A stretch of DNA of 64,000 bases, taken from Pedosphaera sp. GTDB taxonomy: Bacteria > Verrucomicrobiota > Verrucomicrobiia > Limisphaerales > SXQI01. Made by a program: the position numbers and the translations under genes. Under the pieces are notes generated by a model. It was not told the origin of the DNA and searched no databases. It saw only the letters and a program-made list of their open reading frames with translations. Below are positions 46,925 to 55,664 of the stretch, one piece after another. Numbering within the stretch: the first letter of the stretch is position 1; the number at the start of each line of letters is the position of its first letter. The DNA lies in the NCBI GenBank assembly GCA_025359965.1, contig JANYDC010000068.1, positions 50,252 through 114,251 of the forward strand, written 5' to 3'.

Positions 46925-48216
46925 GCCAGTCCGAGCGGTCCACATTTTTCAAACAGAGCGGATGGATGGCCATTGCCAACGTGGTAAGCGGCGTCTTCAT
47001 GATGTCGGTTCACCCGATCGTCACCAAGAGCATGGCTCCGGAGGAATACGGCATCTTTGTCACCCTGCTGCGAACTTTTACCATGCTGGCGATCCCTGCG
47101 GCAGGACTGCAAACGGTGCTGGCCCAGCAGTCTGCGGCGGCCATCGACTCGAAATCGGAGCGTGACCTTGCAGCGACCGTGCGGGCTGCGTTGAAGGGGA
47201 CGTTCTTCACTTGGATGATCTTCGCTCTCTTGGCCTTGTTATTCCAAAGCTCAATCATGACTGGGTTGAAGCTGCCGCATGCCCTGCCCCTCTGGCTGAC
47301 CGTTCTAGCGGTGCTTCCCGCACTTTGGATTCCTATCACTCAAGGATTGGTGCAGGGACGACAGAACTTTTTTTCCTTGGGTCTTTCCATGATCGCCAGC
47401 GGCTTTGGACGCTGCGCCGGAGTGCTCGTGCTGGTCATGTTCCTGCACTGGGGAGCTGCAGGCGGCATGATCGCAATTTTCCTCGGAACAACCCTCTCCA
47501 CAATTGCAGCGTTCTGGCCAATCCGCCATTTGCTCCATTTGCCCGGAGGCACCTTTTCAGCAAGACCTTGGCTCATGCGCACGGTCCCGCTCACCCTGGG
47601 AGTGACCCCAATAGTGTTCATGATCAGCTTCGACGTGCTGGTCGTGCAGAACCAGTTCCCCAAAGAAGTAACGGCCTTCTACAGTGCCGCCGCCATGATC
47701 GGAGTCGCGCTCCTGATGCTCACCACCCCGATGGCCGCTGTCATGTTCCCCAAAATAGTACAGGCCAGCGTGACCAGCAAAGGGTCGAATGCCTTCTGGC
47801 TGGCGGGACTCGGCACTATTGCCCTGATGGGAAGCGGCGCATTGGTTTGCACCATTTTGCCGACCCTGCCGTTGCGCATCATGTTTCCCGGCAAACCCGA
47901 ATTCCTCGCTTCGGCGGTTTTGATCCCATGGTTTGCCTGGGCCATCATCCCCATCACCTTGGCCAACATTATGGTGGGTCAATTAATGGCTCTCAGTAAA
48001 TTCCGCATTATTCCGTGGATGATCATCGTTGCCATTGGCTATGCGCTGACCTTCCAACAATACGCACACCAAGCTCAAAACCTGCCCCACTTTGAAGCCT
48101 TCAAACACCTGATTCAAATCCTGGGAGTGTTCAGCCTGCTCTCCTTGGCCATCGCCAGTGGGTTCACTTGGCTGGACATCATCAAACCCAAACAGTCCGG
48201 CCCTACTGGGCTATGA
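46921..48216 (+). CDS. Wzx-type polysaccharide flippase (MATE/MOP superfamily)
   Basis: 431 residues with twelve or so membrane helices. The start GWMAIANVVSGVFMMSVHPI, then VTKSMAPEEYGIFVTLLRTF, resembles oligosaccharide flippases of the MOP superfamily (RfbX/Wzx), including the APEEYG segment that follows helix 1. The second half repeats the six-helix unit (TLGVTPIVFMISFDVLVVQN). It probably moves lipid-linked sugar units, or a related glycan, across the inner membrane. It overlaps the glycosyltransferase gene by 4 bases and the convergent dxr gene at the 3' end by 14 bases. Confidence 0.88.
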   Translation: MSQSERSTFFKQSGWMAIANVVSGVFMMSVHPIVTKSMAPEEYGIFVTLLRTFTMLAIPAAGLQTVLAQQSAAAIDSKSERDLAATVRAALKGTFFTWMIFALLALLFQSSIMTGLKLPHALPLWLTVLAVLPALWIPITQGLVQGRQNFFSLGLSMIASGFGRCAGVLVLVMFLHWGAAGGMIAIFLGTTLSTIAAFWPIRHLLHLPGGTFSARPWLMRTVPLTLGVTPIVFMISFDVLVVQNQFPKEVTAFYSAAAMIGVALLMLTTPMAAVMFPKIVQASVTSKGSNAFWLAGLGTIALMGSGALVCTILPTLPLRIMFPGKPEFLASAVLIPWFAWAIIPITLANIMVGQLMALSKFRIIPWMIIVAIGYALTFQQYAHQAQNLPHFEAFKHLIQILGVFSLLSLAIASGFTWLDIIKPKQSGPTGL

Positions 48217-49351
48217 GGCATGAAGCGTGGTCCCGTGCCCATTGATCCGCTGCCAGGATTTGCTCCAGCGACGGATGCTCAATCAAATCGTGATCCTTCA
48301 TAACTTGACGTACGGTTTGAGTGATACCTAAGAAGCTCAGTTGGCGTTGGCAAAAAGCCTCCACGGCGACTTCGTTGGCGGCGTTGAGCACAGCAGGGAG
48401 GGTTCCGCCCCGAGTGCCAGCTTCTCGCGCGAGAAGGATGGCCGGGAAACGTTCAGTGTCGGGGTCCTCAAAAGTGAGCTGACCCAGCTTGGCGAAATTC
48501 GTTTGCACACGTGCGCTGGAAACTCGCTCGGGATAGGTCAATGCGTATTGGATGGGCAAGCACATGTCCGGCGTGGAAAGTTGCGCGATGATGGAACCAT
48601 CCACAAATTCCACCATGGAGTGGATGATGCTTTGGGGGTGGACGACCACTTCCACGCGGTCCATCTCGATATCGAAAAGCCAGCGCGCCTCGATCATTTC
48701 CAAGCCCTTGTTGAAGAGTGTGGCTGAATCAATGGTGATCTTGCGACCCATCACCCAGGAAGGATGTTTGAGAGCTTTTTCAAGGGTGATTGAGGCAAAG
48801 TCGGCGGCGGGAGTTTGGCGAAAGGGTCCGCCGGAAGCAGTAAGGCGAAGGCACCGCACCGAATCAGTGGGCTTGCCATCAAGGCACTGAAAAATGGCCG
48901 AATGCTCGCTATCCACCGCCAAAACTTTCACACCATGGCGGCGAGCTTCGCTCATGACAATTTCGCCGGCCATGACGAGGATTTCCTTGGAAGCAATGGC
49001 TATATCCTTGCCCGCACGGATGGCGGCAAGAGCAGGCTGAAGACCCGCGGTGCCGACGATGGCGATCAGCACAATGTCGGCCTCAGGCAACGTGGCCAGT
49101 TCGATCAGGCTCTCAGGGCCTGTAAGGACACGGATGTCCGGCCCCACTTGCGACTGGAGAACAGCCACTTGAGTTGCGTCCTGAATCGAGATGGCCTTGG
49201 GTTGATGTAACCGAGTCTGTTCAGCCAAAAGCTTGGCGTTGCCGCCAGCCGCCAGCCCGACCAGTTGAAAACGTCCGGGCAGGTCCTCGACCACCTTAAT
49301 AGTGCTGGTGCCAATCGAGCCGGTGCTGCCAAGTAAAACAACGCGTTTCAT
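48203..49351 (-). CDS. dxr: 1-deoxy-D-xylulose 5-phosphate reductoisomerase
   Basis: 382 residues, full length. NADPH-binding VVLLGSTGSIGTSTIKVVED at the N-terminus, then VGTAGLQPALAAIRAGKDIA, metal-binding LAVDSEHSAIFQCL, substrate loop RLTASGGPFR, SWVMGRKITIDSATLFNKGL, and VVHPQSIIHSMVEFVDGS. This is the committed step of the non-mevalonate isoprenoid pathway, making 2-C-methyl-D-erythritol 4-phosphate. The start overlaps the cdsA stop by one base (TGATG). The usual upstream partner uppS is not seen here. Confidence 0.97.
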   Translation of the reverse strand: MKRVVLLGSTGSIGTSTIKVVEDLPGRFQLVGLAAGGNAKLLAEQTRLHQPKAISIQDATQVAVLQSQVGPDIRVLTGPESLIELATLPEADIVLIAIVGTAGLQPALAAIRAGKDIAIASKEILVMAGEIVMSEARRHGVKVLAVDSEHSAIFQCLDGKPTDSVRCLRLTASGGPFRQTPAADFASITLEKALKHPSWVMGRKITIDSATLFNKGLEMIEARWLFDIEMDRVEVVVHPQSIIHSMVEFVDGSIIAQLSTPDMCLPIQYALTYPERVSSARVQTNFAKLGQLTFEDPDTERFPAILLAREAGTRGGTLPAVLNAANEVAVEAFCQRQLSFLGITQTVRQVMKDHDLIEHPSLEQILAADQWARDHASCLIAQ

Positions 49352-50259
49352 CAGGTGAGAACAAATCGAAGATAAAGATACATTAGGGGCGCATTGAAAA
49401 GCAGGCTGTCCATCAGATCAAGAATGCCGCCGATTCCCGGAAAGAAACTGCCCGAATCCTTGACGCCCGCCTCGCGTTTAAACAGGGATTCAATCAGATC
49501 CCCAATCACCGCCGCACTACTGAGAATTAGGCCTAGGATCACCGCATGCATCGTGGTCATACCGTGGAGGCGGGGTCCGGCCAGAGAGGCAAAAACCACA
49601 CTGGCCACTGTGGAAATCACCAGCGCGCCTCCGAACCCTTCCCAAGTTTTCCCAGGGCTGATGCGCGGGATCATTTTGTGGCGGCCAATCAGCGAACCGG
49701 TCACGTAAGCACCCAGATCGCTAAATTTCGTCACCAGAATAAAGTAGAGAACGTAAAACGGGCCCTGAATGCCGGGATGGTAATTAATCTTCTGGATGAA
49801 ATTAAGCAGCCACGGCACGTACATCAGGCCGAAAAGCGTCGTGGAAATAGCTAGGATGCCGGCCGTGTTGCTCCTTGAAACAAACTGCCTCACACAAAGT
49901 CCAAGAACAAAAAGGATCAGGAAACCCGTTTCAAAATCATTTGCCTGCTCCGGGTGACGAAGCCCAAGGAATTCGCCGGAGACATAGACCCAGGTCGCGG
50001 TCATCAGGAGTATGCCTCCCAGAATTCCCCACGCTTTAAAACAAGCCAATCCACGCTTGTTGACCATGCCGTAGAATTCGTGCAACCCCAACCCGGCAAT
50101 CGTGAGCATGATCACGAGAAAAAGAATGTCGGAAAGAACCTTGTTGCCCGAAAAAATGGAAAGCAGAACCGTCGTCCACAGGATCACGGAACTGATCAGC
50201 CGACGCAGAAAAACCACCGATTTACTCGGTGCAACAGTTGGCTTGGCAGGTTCGGACAT
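49351..50259 (-). CDS. cdsA: phosphatidate cytidylyltransferase
   Basis: 302 residues from ATG 50259; an upstream in-frame start at 50295 would add twelve residues. About eight membrane segments. The family signature is at the C-terminus: RISPGKTWEGFGGALVIS and GDLIESLFKREAGVKDSGSF, then FPGIGGILDLMDSL. The signature His and Arg of E. coli-type enzymes are replaced (PGIGG, DLMD), which also happens in other bacteria. It makes CDP-diacylglycerol, the phospholipid precursor. Translation is coupled to dxr, a common gene pair. Confidence 0.93.
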   Translation of the reverse strand: MSEPAKPTVAPSKSVVFLRRLISSVILWTTVLLSIFSGNKVLSDILFLVIMLTIAGLGLHEFYGMVNKRGLACFKAWGILGGILLMTATWVYVSGEFLGLRHPEQANDFETGFLILFVLGLCVRQFVSRSNTAGILAISTTLFGLMYVPWLLNFIQKINYHPGIQGPFYVLYFILVTKFSDLGAYVTGSLIGRHKMIPRISPGKTWEGFGGALVISTVASVVFASLAGPRLHGMTTMHAVILGLILSSAAVIGDLIESLFKREAGVKDSGSFFPGIGGILDLMDSLLFNAPLMYLYLRFVLT

Positions 50260-50308
50260 GCTGGGGCAAGAGTGTGCCTGTATTAGCGCAACCACTGCAA
50301 ACCAAACA

Positions 50309-50779
50309 TCACAAGTTGGCGGTCACGTCTGAAGATGAGGTGTTCACGCGAAGGCGCGAAGATGCGAAGTCGGAATGACCGTTTACTATGCGCTTTACAC
50401 CATCCTTGAAGGTGGGTGCGCCAAAATTAATGAGCAGACCAAGGGGCATTTTCAGGAGGCGGAGGTACGTGAGCACTTGCTTGCTGTGCACTGGCAGCAG
50501 ATTTTCAAGTGATTTCAGCTCGATCAGAAAGCAACCATCAACAACAATATCGGCGCGAAATCCTTCATCAAATTTTAAGCCCCCAATTTGTATGGCCACA
50601 GGCATTTGTCGCTCTACTCCCAATCCTCGGTCCGACAACCATTGGGCAAGCACAACCTCGTAAACGCTTTCCAAAAGTCCCGGCCCTAACTCCACATGAA
50701 GCTTAGAAGCACAATCAACCACGATTGCCAATATCTCTTCGATATTCGGCTTCTTCGCGGCTTCGCGTGAGCCATTCAT
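50309..50779 (-). CDS. GxxExxY-family protein
   Basis: 156 residues. The name-giving motif is in LGPGLLESVYEVVLAQWL; ERQMPVAIQIGGLKFDEGFR, then ADIVVDGCFLIELKSLE, and LLINFGAPTFKDGVKRIVN are the other family blocks. The fold resembles PD-(D/E)XK nucleases (the D and ELK pair), and members are often found as extra genes in rRNA introns and between other genes, suggesting mobility. The flanks carry TTCGCG-type repeats that even shape its N-terminus (NGSREAAKK) and C-terminus. It stands between cdsA and the isomerase gene. Confidence 0.92.
   Translation of the reverse strand: MNGSREAAKKPNIEEILAIVVDCASKLHVELGPGLLESVYEVVLAQWLSDRGLGVERQMPVAIQIGGLKFDEGFRADIVVDGCFLIELKSLENLLPVHSKQVLTYLRLLKMPLGLLINFGAPTFKDGVKRIVNGHSDFASSRLRVNTSSSDVTANL
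50337..50372. repeat. TTCGCG-type repeat at the GxxExxY 3' end
   Basis: GTGTTCACGCGAAGGCGCG followed by AAGATGCGAAG lies at the 3' end of the GxxExxY gene. A related stretch (TTCTTCGCGGCTTCGCGTGA, 50751-50770) lies over its 5' end. Short repeats of this kind commonly border GxxExxY genes in PVC genomes, so the gene and its repeats probably moved as a unit. A similar stretch sits near the tRNA at 58143. Confidence 0.6.
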
Positions 50780-50800
50780 GCCCCTTTGTCCAGTCCGAGT

Positions 50801-51832
50801 CTAAGCGCCCATGCCGTCTTCGAAGGAACCGGCGGCGGCGGGGAAGCACAGATGATCGCGCGTATACGCGATGCCGTTGGCACTGGTGGAATCCAGGTCG
50901 CGATAAGCACTTTCTGCTTCGACCACCAATGGAGCGGTCTTGGTGCCCATCACAGAGTTGTAACGCTGCGGGAATCCAACGTTGATCAGCATCTCAACGT
51001 AGCGAACCATATTAAGGTCACCGCTTGGAATATCCACAAATTGCATGGCACGATCCGGCCAGTTCGGAGCCATGAAACGAAGAGGAACGCCCTTGCGGAT
51101 CACGAAATTTTTGACGTGGCAGGCGTAAATACGACTACCGACTTTGCGAAAACGGGTTTCCCAATCCTCCCCCTCCCAACAGTGCGAGGGATCGGCATTG
51201 ACCGCCAGAAATTTGTCTCCATCACAAATAGAGACCAGCATGTTAAAATCGTCCGCAGACATGGCAGCCGTGCCGGGATGAATTTCGTGAGCCAGATAAA
51301 TGCCGAGTTCAGCCGCTTTTTTACGGATCTTGGCTGTCTTTTTTACGAAACGCTCCTGCCCTTCGGCGATAAGATCATAATCCCCACCCTTCCAAAAACC
51401 CCAAGGATAGCCGGTGGCCAATTCCCAACCGAAAGCCACGCCCCAAAACATGGGGAGAATTTTCACGCCCAGCTCAGAGCAAAGATCGAGCATTTTGAGG
51501 ACGTAATTTTCAGCCCATTTTTCGATTTCCTGAACCGATTTTTTGGCCACGTCAGCAGGAATAAAAGGCCGGATGGTGGGACTGCCCGTCCATGCTGTGG
51601 TATGGACCCAAATAGGACAATGGCCGGAAACGCCATCAAGGCTCATGCCGCGCTTTTCAAACTCTGCCTTAATGTCTTTGGCCTTCTGAAAGCCTTTATC
51701 ATTCTGAAGCATGTAATTCGACGGCTGCGCGCCGGTGGCTCCTGAGGCCTTGGCGTAGTCGAGGAATTGTGGGAGGGATTTTGCTCCGTGTTGAGCGCCC
51801 TCGATGCTGGGATGATAAAAACTCTGCGCCAT
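50801..51832 (-). CDS. sugar phosphate isomerase/epimerase-type TIM-barrel protein
   Basis: 343 residues from ATG 51832, MAQSFYHPSIEGAQHGAKSL; the open frame extends upstream, but that part would cross the divergent DUF4097 leader. The AP endonuclease-2/xylose isomerase-like barrel is supported by LGVKILPMFWGVAFGWEL, LGIYLAHEIHPGTAAMS and FLAVNADPSHCWEGEDWETR, with Glu, His and Asp as likely metal ligands, and IYACHVKNFVI. In Verrucomicrobia and Planctomycetes such proteins act on sugars or inositols; the exact substrate is not shown. No sugar oxidoreductase partner is adjacent. Confidence 0.85.
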   Translation of the reverse strand: MAQSFYHPSIEGAQHGAKSLPQFLDYAKASGATGAQPSNYMLQNDKGFQKAKDIKAEFEKRGMSLDGVSGHCPIWVHTTAWTGSPTIRPFIPADVAKKSVQEIEKWAENYVLKMLDLCSELGVKILPMFWGVAFGWELATGYPWGFWKGGDYDLIAEGQERFVKKTAKIRKKAAELGIYLAHEIHPGTAAMSADDFNMLVSICDGDKFLAVNADPSHCWEGEDWETRFRKVGSRIYACHVKNFVIRKGVPLRFMAPNWPDRAMQFVDIPSGDLNMVRYVEMLINVGFPQRYNSVMGTKTAPLVVEAESAYRDLDSTSANGIAYTRDHLCFPAAAGSFEDGMGA

Positions 51833-52098
51833 AAATGGTAGTAACTTGTCGATATGCGACCGATTTGATCCTGAATAACTGCCAAAAAACAATTGAATGG
51901 TCAAGAAAAGAGGCTTTAAAACAATCGAAAAATGGCTGCGGGCCATGGTTTTATGCGGACGACACCACAAATCTAAGAAGGGGTGAAACAGGAGGATTCT
52001 CAATTGAATCTCTCTTTTTTGAAACTATTTCAGCATTAAGAGGGTTAAACCCACTATCCGGGACAATCCAACCCGAACAATTTGAATTAGTCCTAAAT

Positions 52099-53076
52099 AT
52101 GAAAACAACCGCCGTCCTACTTGTTACCGCTCTCGCCGCCGCGAACAGCCTTGCTGCCAGTCTGGATTCAGACAACAAACATTTTGCCGTTCAGCCGGGG
52201 GGCAAAATCGTGGTCGATATTGATTTCGGTGAGATCCAAGTCTCCACCAACACCTCCAATGAAGTCTCCATTGAGTACTATCGAAAAATAACCGGTGGCA
52301 GCGAAGACAAAGCATCAGAATTCCTGGCCGAGCGGCCTGTGGTGATTTCCCAAGACGGAAACACCATCACCATCGTTTCCAAGAAAAAAAGCAAACTCAA
52401 CTGGAATTGGCCTTCATTTAAGCGCACCGAGGCCAAATATACCATCCGTGTGCCGGCCAAGTTCTCGGCCAACCTCAACACCAGCAGCGGATCAATCGGG
52501 ATCTCCGATCTGACCGGCGAGTTTAAGGCCAACACCAGCGGCGGCGGACTCAACTTTGCTCGTTTGAGCGGGCCCCTAAAGGCCGATACTTCAGGCGGCA
52601 GCATCAAAGTCTTGGAATGTCAGGGCGAATTAAAGGTCGATACCAGCGGCGGCGGCATCCACGTTGATGGCGGCTCGGGAAGCCTGCACGGCGACACCTC
52701 GGGCGGAGGCATCAGCGTGAAGAGCTTCAAAGGGGATGCTCACGTCCACACTAGCGGCGGCGGCATCACAGTGGAAAATGTGGTCGGGAAAGTGGTGGGA
52801 TCCACCTCGGGCGGCTCCATTTCGGCCACACTCCCCTCCCCTCTGCCCGGCCCGCTTAATCTCGACACCTCGGGCGGAGGCATCACCCTGGTGGCCCCTG
52901 CCACAGCGGCCTTTCACTTGAACGCCTCCACATCGGCGGGCGGAGTGAGCTGCGAACTCCCCATCACCATTGCCGGCAAGCACGAGCGTGAGTCTTTGAA
53001 GGGTGACGTGAATGGAGGAGGCCCCGAGGTGATGCTTCGCACCAGTGCCGGTAGCATTAAGGTAAAGAAAAGCTGA
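52099..53076 (+). CDS. secreted DUF4097-type beta-repeat protein
   Basis: 325 residues from ATG 52099. Signal peptide MKTTAVLLVTALAAANSLAA. The mature protein begins with a short beta domain (GGKIVVDIDFGEIQVSTNT) and then repeats about every 20 residues with the ladder motif TSGGG or TSGGS (ANTSGGGLNF, ADTSGGSIKV, VDTSGGGIHV, GDTSGGGISV, HTSGGGITV), the pattern of DUF4097 beta-helix-like proteins. Such proteins are frequently co-regulated with ECF sigma/anti-sigma systems; a sigma/anti-sigma pair lies just beyond it, convergent. The upstream 266 bases may hold its promoter; none is obvious. Confidence 0.88.
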   Translation: MKTTAVLLVTALAAANSLAASLDSDNKHFAVQPGGKIVVDIDFGEIQVSTNTSNEVSIEYYRKITGGSEDKASEFLAERPVVISQDGNTITIVSKKKSKLNWNWPSFKRTEAKYTIRVPAKFSANLNTSSGSIGISDLTGEFKANTSGGGLNFARLSGPLKADTSGGSIKVLECQGELKVDTSGGGIHVDGGSGSLHGDTSGGGISVKSFKGDAHVHTSGGGITVENVVGKVVGSTSGGSISATLPSPLPGPLNLDTSGGGITLVAPATAAFHLNASTSAGGVSCELPITIAGKHERESLKGDVNGGGPEVMLRTSAGSIKVKKS

Positions 53077-53090
53077 GATCGCAGCGGGGG

Positions 53091-53121
53091 CGCTCCGGAC
53101 TACAAATCGTAGTCAGGAGCG
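53091..53121. terminator. hairpin between the DUF4097 and anti-sigma genes
   Basis: Arms CGCTCCGGACTAC (53091-53103) and GTAGTCAGGAGCG (53109-53121) pair over 13 bases with one mismatch around an AAATC loop, covering the last codons of the convergent anti-sigma gene. It can fold on either strand and so could end both transcripts, although no T run follows. Its GGACT/GCTCC core recalls the hairpins at 44471 and 55665. Confidence 0.55.
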
Positions 53122-53645
53122 TTGCGCCAGGAGAGGAGCGATGTATCGGAGGGGGTTGAAGTGTTGGCGGCTGAACGGGCCAGAAGTCCGTCGAAGGCTT
53201 CTGGCGATTGGGCCAAAGCCCGGCTGTAGCTCGAAAGCCGGGTATCATCAGTGGCAATGTATGCGGTGGCAACTGTCTTCGGCACAAGCACAGTGGATGA
53301 CGGAGCGGGTCGAAAAAGGATAAGGAAAGCCACGACCGATAAACCTGCTGTCACCAAAGGCATCCGCCAATGCCGCATGTAATGCGCCAATATTGTAATG
53401 GCGGTAGGTGCGGGGATTCGGATGGCAGCGGCCACATAACGATAAGTCCGGGCAGGCAGCTCAGCGTTGGGCAAATTTAAAGCGGCAGTAATGTGGGATT
53501 CATGAAGGCTCCCCAACTCGGCAAAATAATGGCGACAACCCTCACAGGTATCGAGATGCGAACGTGTCGATTTTGCTTGGGCGGATTCGCCGGGATTGCT
53601 GGCCAGCAGAGCAATCTCTTCGCGACGGTTGTGGCACGGATTCAT
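53100..53645 (-). CDS. membrane anti-sigma factor with zinc-binding domain
   Basis: 181 residues. The N-terminal ZAS-type motif is complete: His30-x3-Cys34-x2-Cys37 in HLDTCEGCRHYF, typical of zinc-binding anti-sigma factors. One membrane helix (VTAGLSVVAFLILF, about 95-110) separates it from an extracytoplasmic region rich in Ser, Thr and Ala. It would hold the ECF sigma factor encoded just upstream at the membrane. The start overlaps the sigma stop by 4 bases (ATGA). Confidence 0.88.
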   Translation of the reverse strand: MNPCHNRREEIALLASNPGESAQAKSTRSHLDTCEGCRHYFAELGSLHESHITAALNLPNAELPARTYRYVAAAIRIPAPTAITILAHYMRHWRMPLVTAGLSVVAFLILFRPAPSSTVLVPKTVATAYIATDDTRLSSYSRALAQSPEAFDGLLARSAANTSTPSDTSLLSWRNAPDYDL

Positions 53646-54286
53646 ATCTTAACTCCTTGGGTAAGAGACTTCATATGACGCAGTCGGTCAAGCCCATGAA
53701 AGAGGCGCGATTTGACGGTGCCGACCGAACAGCCAACAGCGGCGGCGATTTCCTCCAGCGACGCATCCGCATAATATTTCAAATAGACCACTTGGCGCTG
53801 AGGTTCGGGCAGACGATCAAGACTTTGCAACACGCAAATGGCTCGCTCGGACTGTTCGGCCAAAATGCTTGGCTCGTGTCCTGAGTCCTGCAAATTCGTC
53901 AGGGCTTGGTCCGCCTGCCCCGGTTCATGCCGAAAAAGAAATGAGAGCAAAAGCGGCCACTGCCTGCGTCTGGCGTTCTGATGGCGCCGGATGAGAATGC
54001 TGCATAGCCAGGTGAAAAACTGGCACTGGCGGTTGTACCGGGAAAGACTTTGCCATGCTGCGATCAGGGTTTCCTGCACCAGATCCTCAGCCTGAGAGGC
54101 GTCGCGACTCAAACCAACAGCCTGCCGTAACAAACGGTCGCCGTGCATGCGGCAAATTTCATCAAAAGCCTCACAGTCGCCAGCTTGGGCCCGACTGATG
54201 AGGTCGGACCCAAGGATGGCTGAGCTTTCTCGAACTTCAGTGCTCAAAGCTGTAAAAGCTTGTTCAATTAATCGGACACAACTCAT
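53642..54286 (-). CDS. ECF-family RNA polymerase sigma factor
   Basis: 214 residues. Region 2: DCEAFDEICRMHGDRLLRQA, ASQAEDLVQETLIAAWQSLS, and the ICSILIRR-like WLCSILIRRHQNARRR. Region 4: LPEPQRQVVYLKYYADASLE and EIAAAVGCSVGTVKSRLFHG, a clear helix-turn-helix. A linker of about 40 residues lies between. It is followed by its membrane anti-sigma factor and preceded by a secreted protein gene, both with ATGA overlaps, so the three are one operon. The gene set it controls is not known; the DUF4097 gene is a candidate by position. Confidence 0.95.
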   Translation of the reverse strand: MSCVRLIEQAFTALSTEVRESSAILGSDLISRAQAGDCEAFDEICRMHGDRLLRQAVGLSRDASQAEDLVQETLIAAWQSLSRYNRQCQFFTWLCSILIRRHQNARRRQWPLLLSFLFRHEPGQADQALTNLQDSGHEPSILAEQSERAICVLQSLDRLPEPQRQVVYLKYYADASLEEIAAAVGCSVGTVKSRLFHGLDRLRHMKSLTQGVKI

Positions 54287-55548
54287 TTCATTAACTGTCC
54301 GGCTTTGCTGCCGGTAAGATAGAAAGCCGGACCATCTCTCTCGACGAAGATGATCGATAGAGGCACCTCCCCGATGGAAACGGCAGAGGCCAGCTCGAAC
54401 CCACGATGCACCCCATTGACGCTGATTTTCCTGAACTTAAAGGCCTGTCCATTAAGCGGGTCCGCAACTTTTTTTAAACCCGCTTCGCCATGAAGCAGGT
54501 ACTCGCCAGCGGCCCTTAACTGCGCAATTCTGACGTTGACCGCGAATTCTTTAAAGCGGGCTTTTTCCAAATTAGGCAGCATCTCCTTGGCAAGTAGATT
54601 GCCCGCGCCCGCAATTTTGTCATTGAACGCTTTGATCTGCGGCAGGAACTCCCCGACAGGGAGCTTAAGAATGGCCATGGCTTCGTCGTAGTAAGGATCC
54701 AGCTCCTTGGCATAACGGATGACCCCGGCACAAGTTCCACCGGCAGCTTTGAGCATCCTCTCGGATAACTTGGCCGCAGACGCATCCTTAGGGGTGCCCT
54801 CCTCCGCTTGCTCATCAAAGGTTTCCTCAAAGAGAGTCCGGAGCAGCTCATCAACCTTGGCCGGATCCTTGGAGGCGGTCTGGATCAGCCCCACCCTGCG
54901 CACAAGCCAATCACGAAAACCAACTCGTTCCGTGGCCATGACCTGTGAAATCGTCACCCTCATCGGGGCTTGGTCCAGACCGGCGGACAATTGTTGAATC
55001 ATCTGGGGACTCAGGCGGAACCAATTCTCGGCGATGGCATTCACCACGATATTTTCAATCGCGATGTCCACCAGACTCCCTATTAGAACGGCGTCAGATC
55101 CCAAGTGGCGGGCCAGTGTGAACACCGCCAACAACTCATCCCGGCCCTTATCCGGAGTGCCGTTTTCAAGATGCCACCGTAAACGCCACCGCGCAGCCTG
55201 CGCGATCCCCTTCCCTTTGGCCAAACCAGGGAGAAACAAACCCGGTCCATAGGTGAAATCGTTGCCCCAATCGCATGGGGCAGTCTGGGCCGAACCCTGT
55301 TCGAGCACTCTCATGGTCACGTTGTACCGCGGCACCAATTCTTTAAAACGCTCGTCCAATGGCATGGCCCACCATTCGTTCGTGCCCAAATATTCGCGAT
55401 CCTCGTCCTTCATCTGAGGCAGATGGAGCATGGCCTGCCAGTAAATTAACGCCGGGTTGATATCCGTGCGGTGCGGGTCCAAAGGATTGGGAGCGGCGCG
55501 AAGTGAAGCCGTCAATAGCGCCAAAATGAGTGCTGTGAGAATTTTCAT
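54283..55548 (-). CDS. secreted protein heading the sigma/anti-sigma operon
   Basis: 421 residues from ATG 55548. Signal peptide MKILTALILALLTASLRAA. The mature protein begins PNPLDPHRTDINPALIYWQA and is mostly helical (LLAVFTLARHLGSDAVLIGS; MATERVGFRDWLVRRVGLIQ; LQQLSAGLDQAP-like segments). No family is recognised. It ends with a four-base overlap onto the ECF sigma gene, an unusual position for a secreted protein, which may mean that the sigma system senses or serves something related to it. The upstream 202-base gap contains a hairpin at 55665. Confidence 0.78.
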   Translation of the reverse strand: MKILTALILALLTASLRAAPNPLDPHRTDINPALIYWQAMLHLPQMKDEDREYLGTNEWWAMPLDERFKELVPRYNVTMRVLEQGSAQTAPCDWGNDFTYGPGLFLPGLAKGKGIAQAARWRLRWHLENGTPDKGRDELLAVFTLARHLGSDAVLIGSLVDIAIENIVVNAIAENWFRLSPQMIQQLSAGLDQAPMRVTISQVMATERVGFRDWLVRRVGLIQTASKDPAKVDELLRTLFEETFDEQAEEGTPKDASAAKLSERMLKAAGGTCAGVIRYAKELDPYYDEAMAILKLPVGEFLPQIKAFNDKIAGAGNLLAKEMLPNLEKARFKEFAVNVRIAQLRAAGEYLLHGEAGLKKVADPLNGQAFKFRKISVNGVHRGFELASAVSIGEVPLSIIFVERDGPAFYLTGSKAGQLMK

Positions 55549-55664
55549 AACGTTTATCTGCTGTGATTTGATTTCCAACTGTCGCGGACCGCTTGACCCT
55601 TAATCACAAACCAAGCCCAAAAAGTTCACTTTATTTTTGGAACGTACGGACGCCGATAGGTTTT

